A stretch of 64,000 nucleotides of DNA from Stictocephala bisonia (GCA_035578905.1 JAQJVL010000110.1:1054001-1118000); one strand, 5' to 3'; shown: positions 32,626 through 44,354, numbered from the stretch's first letter. Made by a program: numbers and translations. The notes: a model not told the origin generated them from the sequence alone.

Positions 32626-32793
32626 AAATAATATTTACAAATAATATTTACAAATAATAATTCACAGCTGAATAACATCAAACAGTATAGATCACAAGTC
32701 AAATGTACAAATAATAATTTACAAATAATATTTACAAATAATAATTCACAGCTGAATAACATCAAACAGTATAGATCACAAGTCAAATGTACA
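32626..32793. repeat. 84-bp tandem duplication upstream of the transposase ORF
   Basis: The block ending CACAGCTGAATAACATCAAA and ATCACAAGTCAAATGTAC occurs twice, 84 bases apart, preceded each time by TTTACAAATAATA words. It lies between the right subterminal sites and the transposase start, so it falls in the element's promoter or leader. Confidence 0.8.
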
Positions 32794-32995
32794 CACAAGT
32801 AGTTATGGGCGACGGTGACTGTCTGACTGAGATGCTAAACGTCAGCTGTCAGAATCTACTGAACAATAAATGTAATTGGCGGGAAACCAATGTCAACAGA
32901 CGTCATATTTAGTTTACGAGTTCCTTGATAGGTTACAGCACTCACCGGGCATATACGTATAAAATAAAATAATAAAAATAAAATGTTTGCATAGT

Positions 32996-33150
32996 GTCCA
33001 GTAGTACTGGCCATACGAGCAATAGTCGTATTCTATACTGGCCAGTACAGGTGGACATTCAAGCAATCAGGACATCGCGTTAACAAATAGACCGGGCTGA
33101 CGCAGAAATGTCTGCGGCCAGTACAGCTGGCCATTCGAGCAACGAGGACA
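32996..33150. promoter_or_regulatory. Right subterminal palindromes of the piggyBac element (probable transposase sites)
   Basis: Three copies at 32996-33012, 33040-33056 and 33116-33132, each followed on the outer side by ATACGAGCAAT, ATTCAAGCAAT or ATTCGAGCAAC. The outermost copy matches the inner left copy over about 33 bp in inverted orientation. Confidence 0.6.
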
Positions 33151-33185
33151 AACTACAAATATTGCTTTCGGGTCCATAGGGTTAA

Positions 33186-33938
33186 AGCACTGAGTAATCG
33201 TTTGTAATTTTTCAATTAACGCTCGATTTTTTGTATATATATAATTTTTGTTTTCTCTAAAGTTATATTTTTTTCTATTTTAACCAGATTATTGTAAGGT
33301 TGAAAAAATAAATACAACTATGAGATACATTTTTTACATTTTTATTCATCGAAATCGTCCGAGTTAGTCATTTTGAAAATAGTTGCAATCCTACAGAATA
33401 CAACTAGAATATGTAATAGTAAAATAAAACTATTTAAAACTGAAATAAATGAAACTGGAAAATATATAAAGTAAGGGCAAATTATAAAAGTTTTTTACTC
33501 AAATAAGGTTAGTAATTACGTTTTGAACACTCAACAAAACCTAGTAACCAGCTCATATGATTCATAACTGAATAACAGCCTAAAAATAGTGTTGACCTTG
33601 AACTGTAGAGCTCGCTGCTGCGTAATTAATATAAGTTTATAAATATCGACTAGCGTAAATATACGAATATAGCGTTATGGGCAATTGTACATACGCGCAT
33701 ATATTCAGATTCTGCATTTTAAGGGTTAAATATTTCTTAATGTTAGAAAGAGATTAAGTTTGATTGATTGAAGGGCTCTGCACTACTGGCCTTTAAGGTT
33801 TCAATGGTAATCTAATGGAGTTATTTTATTAATTACATTAATGATCAGGTGTTAAATGAAAGAGGTTAAATAATAGTATAGGTTTATATGTAGGACTAGA
33901 CAAGAAAGAAGGTGAGATATTATTAATAAATTTATATA
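33186..33938. other. Intergenic, nothing recognisable
   Basis: AT-rich sequence with no terminal repeats, arrays or meaningful frames apart from TTAA-containing phrases. Confidence 0.4.
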
Positions 33939-34465
33939 CAGTAAAACCCCGATTATCAGAACCCTGATTATCAGAACCCTGATTATCAGAAATCCAGGTT
34001 ATCAACATTAAAACCAAGGAATAATCAACATTAGTTGTAAGTTTTTGTAAATCAACATCAATTGTAATTACTTTGGTAAAATAATTAAAATTATATCTGT
34101 CAATTCTTGTGTTCGAAAACAACTACAAAAATTAATTTATACAGTAAGCATATTAGAGTGTTAAAAAACTATATATAAATTGTGCACTTTTACAGCAGTG
34201 TAGATCTATTGATTTAGGATGTCAGACAAACATACAAGAGTGATTGTAACAATTGAAACAAAATAAAATACTTTTTAAAACGATGTAAAAAATTATACTG
34301 TACAGAAATATAATGCTCTACATAGTTTTAAAATAATACTTATTCAATCTGGGCACACATTTACTGTTCAAAATAACTAAAATAATGTAACGTCTGATTA
34401 TCAGAAATTTCCATTATCGGAAACGGGTCCAGCCTCAGTTGTGTCTGATAATCGGGGTTCTATTG
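33939..34465. mobile_element. Pogo/Tigger-like MITE (527 bp)
   Basis: TA-CAGTAAAACCCCGATTATC at the left and GATAATCGGGGTTCTATTG-TA at the right are inverted ends matching over about 22 bases with two mismatches. The left end has two further tandem copies of CCCTGATTATCAGAA. No coding frame. Confidence 0.82.
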
Positions 34466-34509
34466 TATTATGATATTACTAAATACATGTTAATCACAGA
34501 TATTAGTAT

Positions 34510-35290
34510 TAAGTATAAAATCGCATGCCGAGGTGTCCCGAGCGCAGGTAGTGACAGGGTTGGCACACGATTTGCCTATTAATGAACTTTCGGTGAAGTC
34601 GTAACATTTGTTTTCATATCTCACAAAATGCGCATGTAGCTAACTGTGCCCAGAGAAAGTTACATATACTTAATATATTGCTCTCAAATTAAGCTCAATT
34701 GGGATCGCAAACTGACTCACTAACTCACTGATTTTGAAATTGTTACTGTAAGTAGATCTGACTATGTTAACCCAAGAAAAATTAAAACATTTTCATGTTT
34801 TCAATGAACAAGTGTAATTTAAGGGGTACAAAAATCAAAAAAATTTTATAAGAATAGTATGAGGAGCTATTTAGCTGTACAGAGCATAGTTTTGTTCCAC
34901 TGTTCATTTAAGCAATAAAATTAAATTTAAGGTGACATTAAATATATTTAATTCTCTCTCAACTCACCCGAAGAAAATGCCAGTGGTGTTGAAAATTTGT
35001 GAGATTGTGTTTATTTTGTGTTTGTGACTACTACTCTGATGTTAGTGAACTTGTCTTTTAAAGTAAGTTTGCTGATGTCCTATCTCTCCAATATATATAA
35101 AATATAACAGATCATTATGACATGTATGACATACAAAGTTATTATATGACAAGGTCGTAGTCATTGATTTATATGTTTGTTTATGTGAAAACATCATTTT
35201 AGTTCATTAAAAAATCATAACATACATTTTTGAGTAACAAGGAATTTTTATTATTTTTGGGTTATGTAAATTTGACTACTGTATAAATTT
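34510..35290. repeat. Unclassified dispersed repeat sharing a motif with 55000 and 45430
   Basis: GCATGCCGAGGTGTCCCGAG, then GCGCAGGTAGTGACAGGGTT at about 34525-34565 is a diverged copy of the phrase at 54997-55070 (CCGAGGTGTATCGAGCGCAG, then GTTGGCACGTGACGCATG). A short relic occurs near 45428. TGACTCACTAACTCACTGA (34715) recalls TGACTGACTGACTCACA (54560). Possibly a Helitron-like family, but termini are not resolved. Confidence 0.35.
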
Positions 35291-35299
35291 ATTTATTTT

Positions 35300-35580
35300 T
35301 TATTTTTATTTATTCATAAGACGCCGATCATCAAGATATGGGCGAATATGGATTTCGATTGAGTGTGATGAGTGTTGATGAGCGAATGTAGTCATTGTTA
35401 CAAACTAAGGCCGACTATTCCTTAGAAAGTGTCATTAATTAATAGCCCAATGACAAATGAACAGCCGGTGGTTATCAGCTGATCCTTCTCAAAATGTATT
35501 ATGACTCTGATTGGGATCGAACTGACAACCTTTAGCACATGAAGCTGGGATTGAACCAACTACGCTACCGACCAATTTTT
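35300..35580 (-). repeat. SINE-like retroposon, family 2, copy A
   Basis: Nearly the same sequence as 58861-59145: GATATGGGCGAATATGGATT, AAACTAAGGCCGACT, CAGCCGGTGGTTATCAG, GATTGGGATCGAACTGA. On the minus strand AGTTCGATCCC is a B-box-like motif and the far end is an A-rich tail (T-rich at 35285-35315 on plus), as expected for a pol III retroposon in minus orientation. Confidence 0.75.
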
Positions 35581-35603
35581 TTATTTGTTTATAAATAAAC
35601 CAA

Positions 35604-35642
35604 TTTATAGTTTCATAAATTTATAATTTATGAAACTATAAA
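35604..35642. repeat. Perfect hairpin, 17-bp arms, 5-nt loop
   Basis: TTTATAGTTTCATAAAT at 35604-35620 is complementary to ATTTATGAAACTATAAA at 35626-35642. A partial third copy (AGTTTCATAAATTATAAA) follows at once. Just downstream is a T run (35687-35711). Confidence 0.8.
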
Positions 35643-35865
35643 AGTTTCATAAATTATAAATCAACAAAAATCTTTTACAAATTATAGTTTTTTTTTTTTT
35701 TTTTTTTTTTGTACAGTAGAGTTTGAAAGTCAAAACTGTGGTTGGTATTGTAGCCTAAATAATTTAATTTTTCTCCACCTGTTACTAACTACTGAGTCTT
35801 GGGCCTTCAAATATAATATTTTAGTTTCATTAGCTGATTTAAAAAATTTTGGCCACACTCAATAC

Positions 35866-36110
35866 CGCTGTATGTGTATGGATGAGCGGGTGGGTTAATA
35901 CCACTGTACATGTATAGATGGGCAGGTAGGTCAATAACACTGTACGTGTATGGGTAGGCGGGTGGGTCAATACCACTGTACGTGTATGGGTGGGAAGGTG
36001 GTTCAATACTACTGTATGTGTATGGGTGGGAGGGTGGGTCAATACCACTGTATGTGTGTGGATGGGTCAATACCACTGTATGTGTATGGGTGGGCGGATG
36101 GGTTTATCAG
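35866..36110 (+). repeat. GGGT-rich minisatellite (36-bp unit), locus 2
   Basis: About seven imperfect units of GTGTATGGGTGGGCGGGTGG + GTCAATACCACTGTAC, clearly the same unit as at 12236-12372. Several open frames across it on both strands are only by-products of the 36-bp period, a multiple of three. Confidence 0.85.
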
Positions 36111-36169
36111 CAGCATAGGAACGAAGTGTTTCATCACTGTACGTCACTAAACAAGGATAATTTCCCAAA

Positions 36170-37580
36170 AAGTTAGAGTTTAGATATGTTATTTATATAG
36201 ATCAAAAATAAAACTGGCCTAAGATTACTGCCTTGGACCACTCCGTTGTCTACCAGCAAGACATCGCTATTTTTTTTACAAATAGAGACAAACTGTGATC
36301 TATTGGAGCGATAAATGGTGAACCAAGTTGCCACTTATTCCAATCGTCTCTAGTTTGCTCAACAATTTCGAACAATCCATAGAATCAAATGCTTTTTTAA
36401 AGGTTGAGAAATATTAACATTGGATGCTGTAAGTCAGATATAACATAATTTAATTTAATTCTTTATTGATGTCAAACAGTACATCAGAAATGTTCTTGTT
36501 TGTCGAAACCCGTACTGACGCTCACTAAGAATATTATTTGTTTGTGAGGAAGTTACAGGTTGATCTTTCACTATTTTCTCAATGATTTTAGTAAATGCAC
36601 TCAACAATGAGATAGGACAAAAGTTATGTGGGGAAAACGCGGGCTTTGTGGTGCGTTATCGGGGGATGGAATCTTTAAAACAGAGGCCATGTGGTAATTT
36701 ACAAGATTAATTCGACCCTGTTTCCCGCACAACTTAGAAGATTGTGGGTTTAAAGTTGAAGAGTTGGCCGTGTGATTGCTATTTGTCGGGTCCCCTAAAA
36801 AACACAGCCAGTTTTGATCAGCTCTAAACAGTGGCGGTTACTCCATAAGAGCACATGAGCACGTGAACCCCCTGTGAGATTTGAAAAAACAAATGAACCA
36901 CATTTAAAGTTTAGGTTAAATTATTTACACATTGAAATTACGAAATTTCAATTTTTAAACTTTTTAAACGTAAGAAAACTCAAAGAGGCGCCTTCAGACA
37001 GCTTCCGCTAATCCCGCAGTACTGTCGCACAGTCCCGGTTGTGCTCCATAGCGTATATGCAATGCCTAATCAGCTGTTCTGTCTGGAAGGCGGTGGTGGG
37101 GCCGTCTGTAGTAGAAGCCAGCGGTGCACACTTGCCGTGTGCTCCACTCCCACTCCTTTTAAAATCTGTTGTTTGGTTAAGTATGCTTTTTAACTACGTT
37201 AAAATATGTTGTAAAATATTTTAAAATGCATGTTTAAGCGTATAGTTTTTACAAAATTTTACTTGCACGCTTTTACTTGTGGGGTACTCCGTACACCCCA
37301 AAACCCCCGGTGTGTGAACACCCACTTTACTAGGTCAAAAGCCGCCACTGGCTCTAAATTAATTAATTGAAAAAGGTTAACAACAATTTGGCTGGCTGTG
37401 ATCCCCTTGTATATTGTATAGTAGTTTGCTCTTCCATGAAAAATATTTAGTTTTTCAACAATATGTCACATCCACGATTATGTCAATTTTGTTAACTTTA
37501 TCAACTAAATTAAGTTCCATAGGAGTTGGTGGATGGAAGACTTGGCTGTAATTTTTACTAAGTATTACTCCATTAAATAT
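36170..37580 (-). pseudogene. Decayed LINE reverse transcriptase, split by a hAT MITE
   Basis: The minus-strand sequence near 36490-36700 translates piecewise to PISLLSAFTKIIEKIVKDQP and SERQYGFRQ, the RT blocks before motif A; further along, MDCSKLLSKLETIGISGNLV is recognisable. Stops and frame changes are frequent. The element is interrupted at 36829-37350 and bounded at 37584 by the mariner-type insertion, so it is the oldest layer here. Confidence 0.6.
36829..37350. mobile_element. hAT-family MITE with perfect 8-bp target duplication
   Basis: GCTCTAAA at 36821-36828 and again at 37351-37358 flank CAGTGGCGG...CCGCCACTG. An 8-bp duplication and CAGTGGCGG-type ends are typical of hAT elements. 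The 522-bp body contains no transposase frame; it includes GTGTACTCCGTACAC-like palindromic words near the right end. Confidence 0.92.
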
Positions 37581-37946
37581 ATACAGGGTGTCCCAAAAGT
37601 CGACGTCCAAACTTCACAGGCTTGTTATATGGATCATTTTTAACAACAAATGTCCTTTATGTATTTATCGTATTGTTAATAGTTAGCGAGCTATTGACTT
37701 TTTAAATATTTTTTAAAATATGTGTATTGCAACAGAAAAAAATCATTTTTATGCAAGAAATAATGCACGCAGGGCCTTAAAACTTTTACAATATAATTTT
37801 AATAAGTATATTTGCATAATAATACTGTTTTAAGGCATTTCGGGATGTTAAAAATATAAGTTAATAGTGTTTAAACTTTATTTTTTTAACAACATAATGT
37901 TACTACTACATTCAAGTGGTGACTGCAAATGTATTTTTACCCTAAG

Positions 37947-38126
37947 CTAATGCCCAAATATCTTAAAAACTTCCCTAATTAATGCAGAATTCAAAAGTAC
38001 TAACACATTAACGAATTTGTTAGCTTCTTTTGAGAATTGGTGTATTTTTCTAAATAAGTACACGTTTTTGTGGGCTGGCCACTTGTCCACCCTCGCGTTG
38101 CGGCGCTTCTTCGCGGAAGTTTTACG
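37947..38126 (-). other. Small ORF inside the left TIR (about 60 aa from ATG)
   Basis: The TIR is GC-richer here and encodes a basic peptide starting MRKTSAKKRRNARVDKWPAH and ending REVFKIFGH. The same frame is open in the right TIR. Of 7 base differences between the two copies across the frame, 5 change the residue, so there is no sign of purifying selection. It may be a chance frame or a relic exon. Confidence 0.35.
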
Positions 38127-38439
38127 CATGGACAAAGCTAACAAGTCATTTCAAAAAGGTTAGAGCAATAATGTAACTGTTATTTAAACACACATTTTGT
38201 GCTGACGTTATAATTTTATTTGCTTAATTATGTTTAAACCCTTTACACTAATTTATTAAACTAGTTGTCTCCTGTAGTACATCACAAACAATCCCACTAA
38301 TATCAGGGCCCTACAAACAAAATCAGATGTTAATAACACACAAAACAAATCAGCTGTTGTTGTTGGAGTAGATGTTTTATTGTTGACCAGATGGGTGTTA
38401 ATAAACATTGAATATTTGATATTAGTGCAATTTTGAAAA

Positions 38440-39660
38440 TTGACATTAACAGTCTTTTGTGTGTTGTTTGCTGAAATAATCTATTTTTTATTTCATGTTT
38501 GTTTTTTAAGTGTTTCAGTTTGTATTATGACATATCTTACACTGTTAGGGTATTCCCCTATAAGGAATATTTTTCAAAGACGTGCATTTTTGTATGGTCT
38601 TTGTAACGGAAACGTCCGTGCTGTTGCAAGGGAATATAAAGTTAGTTATCTTATTAGAGAACGATTCTCTGATCATATAGTATTTGTGTATATGCATAGG
38701 TCTTATCAGGAGGGGAAGACTCCCGGACATTCTAAGAGGTTAGGCAGAACCTGTATTAACAATAATTATGATGAAATAATTGTAAATATGATAGAAGAAG
38801 ATCCAACTACAAGTGTCCACCGTTTATCCAGACAGACTGCCATACCAAGTTTATCAGTTCACCGGAGCCTTAAAAGTTACCAGTTATATCCTTATCATAT
38901 GCAGCGAGTTCAATCTCTTCTACCCACAGATCATGCTAGAAGAGCACGCTTTTGTAGAGAGATTCTTAGAAGAAATTATGTTCATACTGGGGTTTTCAAT
39001 AACATTTTGTGGACTGACAAAAGTTTTGTCAAAAGAACAAGAATTTACAATGATCACAACACACATTATTGGTCATATGAAAACCCCAAAGTAATAAGAA
39101 ATGATCACTTTCAGCACTAGTTTGGAATAAAAATGTGGGCTGGTATCGTTTAAGGTGAATTATTTGGGCCATTTGAGTTGCCAGGTAGACTGAATTTATT
39201 TTAACTTTCTGGTAGGAGCGAATTATTTAACTTTCTGCAAAACAACCTTAGAGAAATCCTTGAAGATGTTACATTTGGCATATGTGAAAATATTTGGTTT
39301 CAATGTGATGGCATTCAAGCCCATTATTGTCATGAAGTTAGGCCATTATTGTCATGAAGTTAGGCTCTATCTAAATGCCGAATTCCAAAATTGCTGGATT
39401 GGAAGATGAGGAACCATAGAATGGCCGCCCAGATCACCTGATCTAAACTCCAAGGATTTATTTTTGTGGGGTTACTACAAGGAATTGGTGATTTCTTCTG
39501 ATTCCCATACATACACAAGATGAACTAAGACAACGAATAACAGTTACCAACACAATTAAGAATAATGAACAATCCTTTCATTCTCTAAGGAGAAATTGTC
39601 GTCGTTGTCAGCGACTAGTTTGAAAGAAGGTCAGGAAAGAAGGTCGGAATTTTGAACTTT
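38440..39660 (+). pseudogene. Tc1/mariner-superfamily transposase, broken
   Basis: The first part reads in one frame (38440-39120): an N-terminal helix-turn-helix region (QRRAFLYGLCNGNVRAVARE), then DDE block 1 in ILWTDKSFVKR. After the stop at 39118 the family pattern continues in shifting frames: MWAGIV, ELPGRLN, NNLREILEDV, the second catalytic block WFQCDGIQAHY, then a region matching SPDLNSKDLFLWG. A 22-bp tandem duplication (39318-39362, unit CCATTATTGTCATGAAGTTA plus GG) causes one frameshift. It is inactive, and only a helper could mobilise the element. Confidence 0.8.
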
Positions 39661-39905
39661 CATTGTAATAGGTATATTTCAAAAAATGGTACTGTAATTT
39701 ATCTAATCTATTTCCTTATTGCTTTGTTTGCTTGTAACAATTAATTTTACTTAAAAATTCATCAACTTTAATGTTACTGTTTACACTAAATATTTATAAA
39801 ATTATTTACGTATTAAAATTATAACGCCAGCACAAAATTTGTGTTTAAATAACAGTTACATTATTGATCTAACCTTTTTGAAATGACTTGTTAGCTTTGT
39901 CCATG

Positions 39906-40085
39906 CGTAAAACTTCCGCGAAGAAGCGCCGCAACGCGAGGGTGGACAAGTGGCCAGCCCGCAAAAACATGTACTTATTTAGAAAAATACACCAATTCTC
40001 AAAAGAAGCTAACGAATTCGTTAATGTGTTAGTGTTTTTGAATTCTGCATTGATTAGGGAAGTTTTTAAGTTATTTGGGCATTAG
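39906..40085 (+). other. Small ORF inside the right TIR, mirror of 37947-38126
   Basis: It begins MRKTSAKKRRNARVDKWPAR and ends REVFKLFGH. It is the inverted counterpart of the left-TIR frame, with substitutions H/R, V/M, K/E, L/F and I/L. No known family was recognised. Confidence 0.35.
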
Positions 40086-40452
40086 CTTAAGGTAAAAATA
40101 CATTTGCAGTCACCATTTGAATGTAGTAGTAACTTTATGTTAAATTAAAAAAATAAAGTTTAAACACTATTAATTTATGTTTTTAACATCCCGAAATGCC
40201 TTAAAACAGTATAATTATGCAAATATACTTATTAAAATTATATTGTAAAAGTTTTAAGGCTCTGCGTGCATTATTTCTTGCATAAAAATGATTTTTATCT
40301 CTTGAATACACATATTTTTTTAAAATATTAAAAAAGTCAATAGCTCGCTAACTATTAACAATACGATAAATACATAAAGGACATTTGTTGTTGGAAATGA
40401 TCCATATAACAAGCCTGTGAAGTTTGGACGTCGACTTTTGGGACACCCTGTA

Positions 40453-40816
40453 TATGGGAAGGTATCCAAATCAACATATTTATTGGGAAAATTTTTCAAA
40501 ATATACATTTGAAGCGGAGAGTCAGTTAATCCAGATGATCTTCAATATTCAAACTTTATTTATTCATGTAAATGTACACAAGTACAACAAATAGCATTAT
40601 CTTATAATTAATCAAAACTTGTTCTAAAACTAATAACACAAAATCAATAGCCCCTACTTAATAATTTATTACAGTTGGGGTATACCTCTTACTTTGTAAA
40701 TATTCATCTATCTTGGTCAAATTAATAGTAGGAAATTGTTAATTATGACTTTAAAGCCACATTGAACTATCTAAAACTGACATTCAAATGTTATGTAAGT
40801 ACAGTAGTTAGATTTC

Positions 40817-40848
<32 letters not shown>

Positions 40849-41180
40849 GAAATATGAATGTTTAAATTAGACACATTGAATTTTAGTTGGTGGGTATCTG
40901 GGTGAACTAATCCAGCAAAAGACAGATACCACAGAACTATCTCTATCTCCCTTGTTGTGCCCACAGCTCATGCCCCTATCTCAGAAACTTTTGCCACCAA
41001 AGTTGACTGCCAGCTTCACAGTTGGAAGACCATACAATTATCACACTACTTGAATTCACTTTATTTATCCACCTGACTACAATAATGACTTTATGAACAT
41101 TTGAACTTAATTTATAATTGAAATGTAGTAACAACTGGAATACAATTACAGAAGTACTTAATTTCTTTACTGATGTCAAT
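40453..41180 (-). repeat. Probable LINE 3'-UTR relic and (TA)n
   Basis: ACTTTATTTATTCATGTAAA + TGTACACAAG (40552-40581) has the form of LINE 3' ends on the minus strand seen elsewhere here (for example 1410-1460). A (TA)n run is at 40826-40849. No coding remnant was found. Confidence 0.3.
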
Positions 41181-44100
41181 ATATTACATCAGTAAAGATT
41201 ATTGCATATTTTAAAATATCTTTACACGCAATCCAGATTATTGCATCTTTGGATCTTAATCACTAAACATTTCTGCCTCAGATCCGAGTGATGTTTTTAT
41301 TTGCAAAATTAAATATAAAAAAATAAAATAGAGTGGCATTTTATGAGAAATGTATTTTTTTTAAATATATAAAGATGTTTATGGTAAAATATATTGTAAA
41401 TTAGACATTACACAACTTGCAAACCAAACAGAAAAATCACATAGCAAAATTACATCAAATGTAATCTTACGAAGAAAAGAATTATTATTTCTACGTTACA
41501 TTTTTGAGTTTACCATCATGATATTTAAAATGAAAACTTCTGTTTTTATAATACTCTAACAAAAAAATTATCAGGAATGAAAATAACAAAAAAATAATAA
41601 AATTAATACTTTATTCAACAAAACATATAATTACTATAACACACAAAATAAAAAAATTTCATAACAAGTCTATGTCAAGTATTGCTAGATTTTATAAAAA
41701 TAAAAATTCTTTAAAAAAACCTAAGATGATAAATTAAAAAAATGTCTTTTATGGTACTATGTTATGTTTCCAGGGAATAATGATTTGTTTACTTGTTTTC
41801 ATCCTAACCTTGAGAGAATAACATTTTTATACAACATTACTGTAGTTACATTATTACCAACATAACAACAAATACTGTTTTTATTTGAGTGAATATTTAG
41901 ATTTTAATGTAAATTGTTTTAACAGATAGATTAGGCATGTCTACCTTACAAATTGGCTGAATTGTAAAATTTGGCAGAGAAATTTAGTTCTTGGATTATA
42001 CAGATTGCCTTACAACTTGAAATATAACAGTTTCCATTGCATGACAACCTGATGGCTAAGAATTAATAAGGACAGTTGCAATCAGCTTGGGATGATTGGT
42101 TGTCCAATCAATCTTAACTCAGGTAATTTGTCAAGAATATCATTGAAGTGAAAAATATCTGCTCTTTTAACTGGCTTTCTCAGTCAAATTGAGCATCCCC
42201 TAGCAAAAACCTAAGAGGCCTTTTGTAAACTGTATTAAAATTGGAATTCTGAAAAGAAACAATGATGAAAGTCAAAATAATGTATGCAATAAATGATGAA
42301 AAATACAGTTTTATCATATTTTTTATCAACAAGGTCGTGTATGTGTTTTTAGCTCAACCATATTATGTATCTGGTTATTTATTTGTGTCAACCAGTAACA
42401 TTTTCATTATCTCAAAATTTAGAATTATGGTTTGAAATTTAAAATACAACCCTATGCAGCTATGCAGTAATTAAACTTTCATTGATTATAACATTCAATC
42501 TAAGTATCAATTCTGATTTGCAAACAAATCAAAACTAGTTATTGGTTTTATTTCATTACGTTATTCAATTTTTTAAAGTACACTATACTAAAATATAAAT
42601 CATTGTCAAGCTAATTAAAACACTGAGTATACTATTTCCCGCTTTTTTTAAGTTTTTTTCTATTCATATAAATATCAATAGTGCTCAGATCTGTAAATTT
42701 TACTCTTCTTTAGACAAAAGTATAATGGAATTTTTATTTGTTACCCAAATGTAATATAAATGAGCATACATTTATTTTCATATGTATATTTTTCCATTCA
42801 AAAAACTAATTTTTATTTAATCATCTCATTAAAAATATTTGGTTATTGTTATAACCAGAGATTTTTTCTGAAAAAATCTGTAAAATATTCAATTTTGAAA
42901 TAAAAATTACCATTTTTTTATTTAGAGCTTATACTTTTAGTATCTCCCAGATAATAGGGATCTTAAGAAGCTATTATTTTATTTTTATGACTTTATGTAC
43001 TAGTGGCTGTGTGAAACTAATCAAGTTTAAAAAATTTTATAAAAAAAATGTATAAACTAAAATCTTTTAGTTTATAAAATATTGTAATTCAGATGTTCAT
43101 TTACTAATTATTGTTTAGTGATTTCACACTCTTATCATGTCATGTAGATTATTTATTTGATATATTATTGTTCAATTTAAATTTTAAGATGGTATCTATT
43201 TGCTAAATTATTACTCATAAATCATAGTAAATCATTGCATTGTGGCAATTTATTAGGCCAATTGTTGATAAAGGGTTTTTCAGTTTGTTTACAAACTTTA
43301 TGATACTCTAAATATTTGGGAAAGAGTTCATTAGATATTTGAATACCAATCCCAATTCAATATTGCAAATAATTCATTAAACATATCTTTCTTAAAAATT
43401 ATGCAAATTATAATTATCAAGTTCTCTTAAATAAAACATGAAACTGTGGTAAAAAACTGAACAAACAGAAGAGTAAAAATTATTATTATTATTAATGTAG
43501 ACAAAATTATTCAGTAGATGACACTGACCTAAATTTAAACAACCAAATTAAAATTTTAATTTTGTTTGATTTTTTAAGAGAGATTAATAATATCCTTTAG
43601 ACTGAATAAATGATCGTGTTGGTTGCAACATGCTGCTCTGATCAATTATAATGTAAACATCTCTATAAAACTTATCACATATATCATTTTTTATTTTTTT
43701 CAACTGAAAAGAAATCTAAAGATAACGTAACTTAAAGAATCAGCTTAAAAATACTTGATACAAATTCTCAAGAAAAACAATGCAATGTGTAATTTAAAAC
43801 GCAGTTGTAATATAGATTATTTTTATCTCATTCCAAACTCAAGGTGATTATTTTTGTACTTATTAAAAAAACAAAAGACAGACATAGAATGCATGTTTAA
43901 AATTGACATACTACTGTCAACAAAACTTTCAGAACTCAAACAAAACATTATGCACTTTGTAGAACCATTTTTTACAAATAATAAATAAATAATACTGTTA
44001 TTAACAACAAAAGTTGGTTTGTTAAAGAATTGAGGATGTGACTAACTACTAAATGAGAAAGAAGAAGTAAAATGTACACGAAAAGTTTTAATGTGACAGT

Positions 44101-44340
44101 AAAATTTGTTATATTATATGAAACAATATTTTATTAAAAATATCAGTTTGATGAAATTTTTTTTTTTAAAGTTTTGTTTATATGGATAATAAAAATACCA
44201 CTATAACACACATTTCAATTTTTATTTGGACACTATACAATTAAAATGACTAAAAGGTAAATTGACATTTTGAATGTTCATAAAACGGTAGAAACCAGTA
44301 ATTCTTAACCAACTGTGTCTTGATTTTCTTATCATACAAA
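41181..44340. other. AT-rich intergenic stretch, no gene seen
   Basis: Three kilobases of AT-rich sequence without coding-length frames, tandem arrays or recognisable termini. It lies between convergent transcription units (RNF123 on plus, the exon at 44462-44643 on minus). Confidence 0.5.
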
Positions 44341-44348
44341 TTTATACA

Positions 44349-44354
44349 TTTATT
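44349..44354 (-). terminator. Poly(A) signal for the minus-strand gene
   Basis: TTTATT on the plus strand reads AATAAA on minus, 108 bases beyond the stop of the exon 44462-44643. Its position and orientation fit a short 3' UTR. Confidence 0.5.

Larger units (their letters stand above)
30325..33181 (-). mobile_element. Full-length piggyBac-family transposon (2857 bp)
   Basis: Exact TTAA duplications flank it (30321-30324 and 33182-33185). The termini are CCCCTTGTG... and ...CCATAGGG, giving the CCC/GGG ends of the family, although the outermost inverted match is short. Inside both ends are copies of a palindromic motif near GGCCAGTAGTACTGGCC (30341, 30418, 32996, 33040, 33116), each with GCTCGAAT or its complement on the outer side. 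One intact transposase frame is encoded on the minus strand. Intact coding capacity and intact target duplications suggest recent activity. Confidence 0.92.
37584..40450 (+). mobile_element. Tc1/mariner-type element with ~640-bp terminal inverted repeats
   Basis: TA at 37582-37583 and 40451-40452 flank CAGGGTGTCCCAAAAGTCGA and its complement. The inverted repeats run about 37584-38220 and 39814-40450, with only a few percent mismatch in the part I compared. Between them lies a broken transposase (38440-39660). Very long TIRs with a short centre mean the element can snap back almost entirely. Confidence 0.9.
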
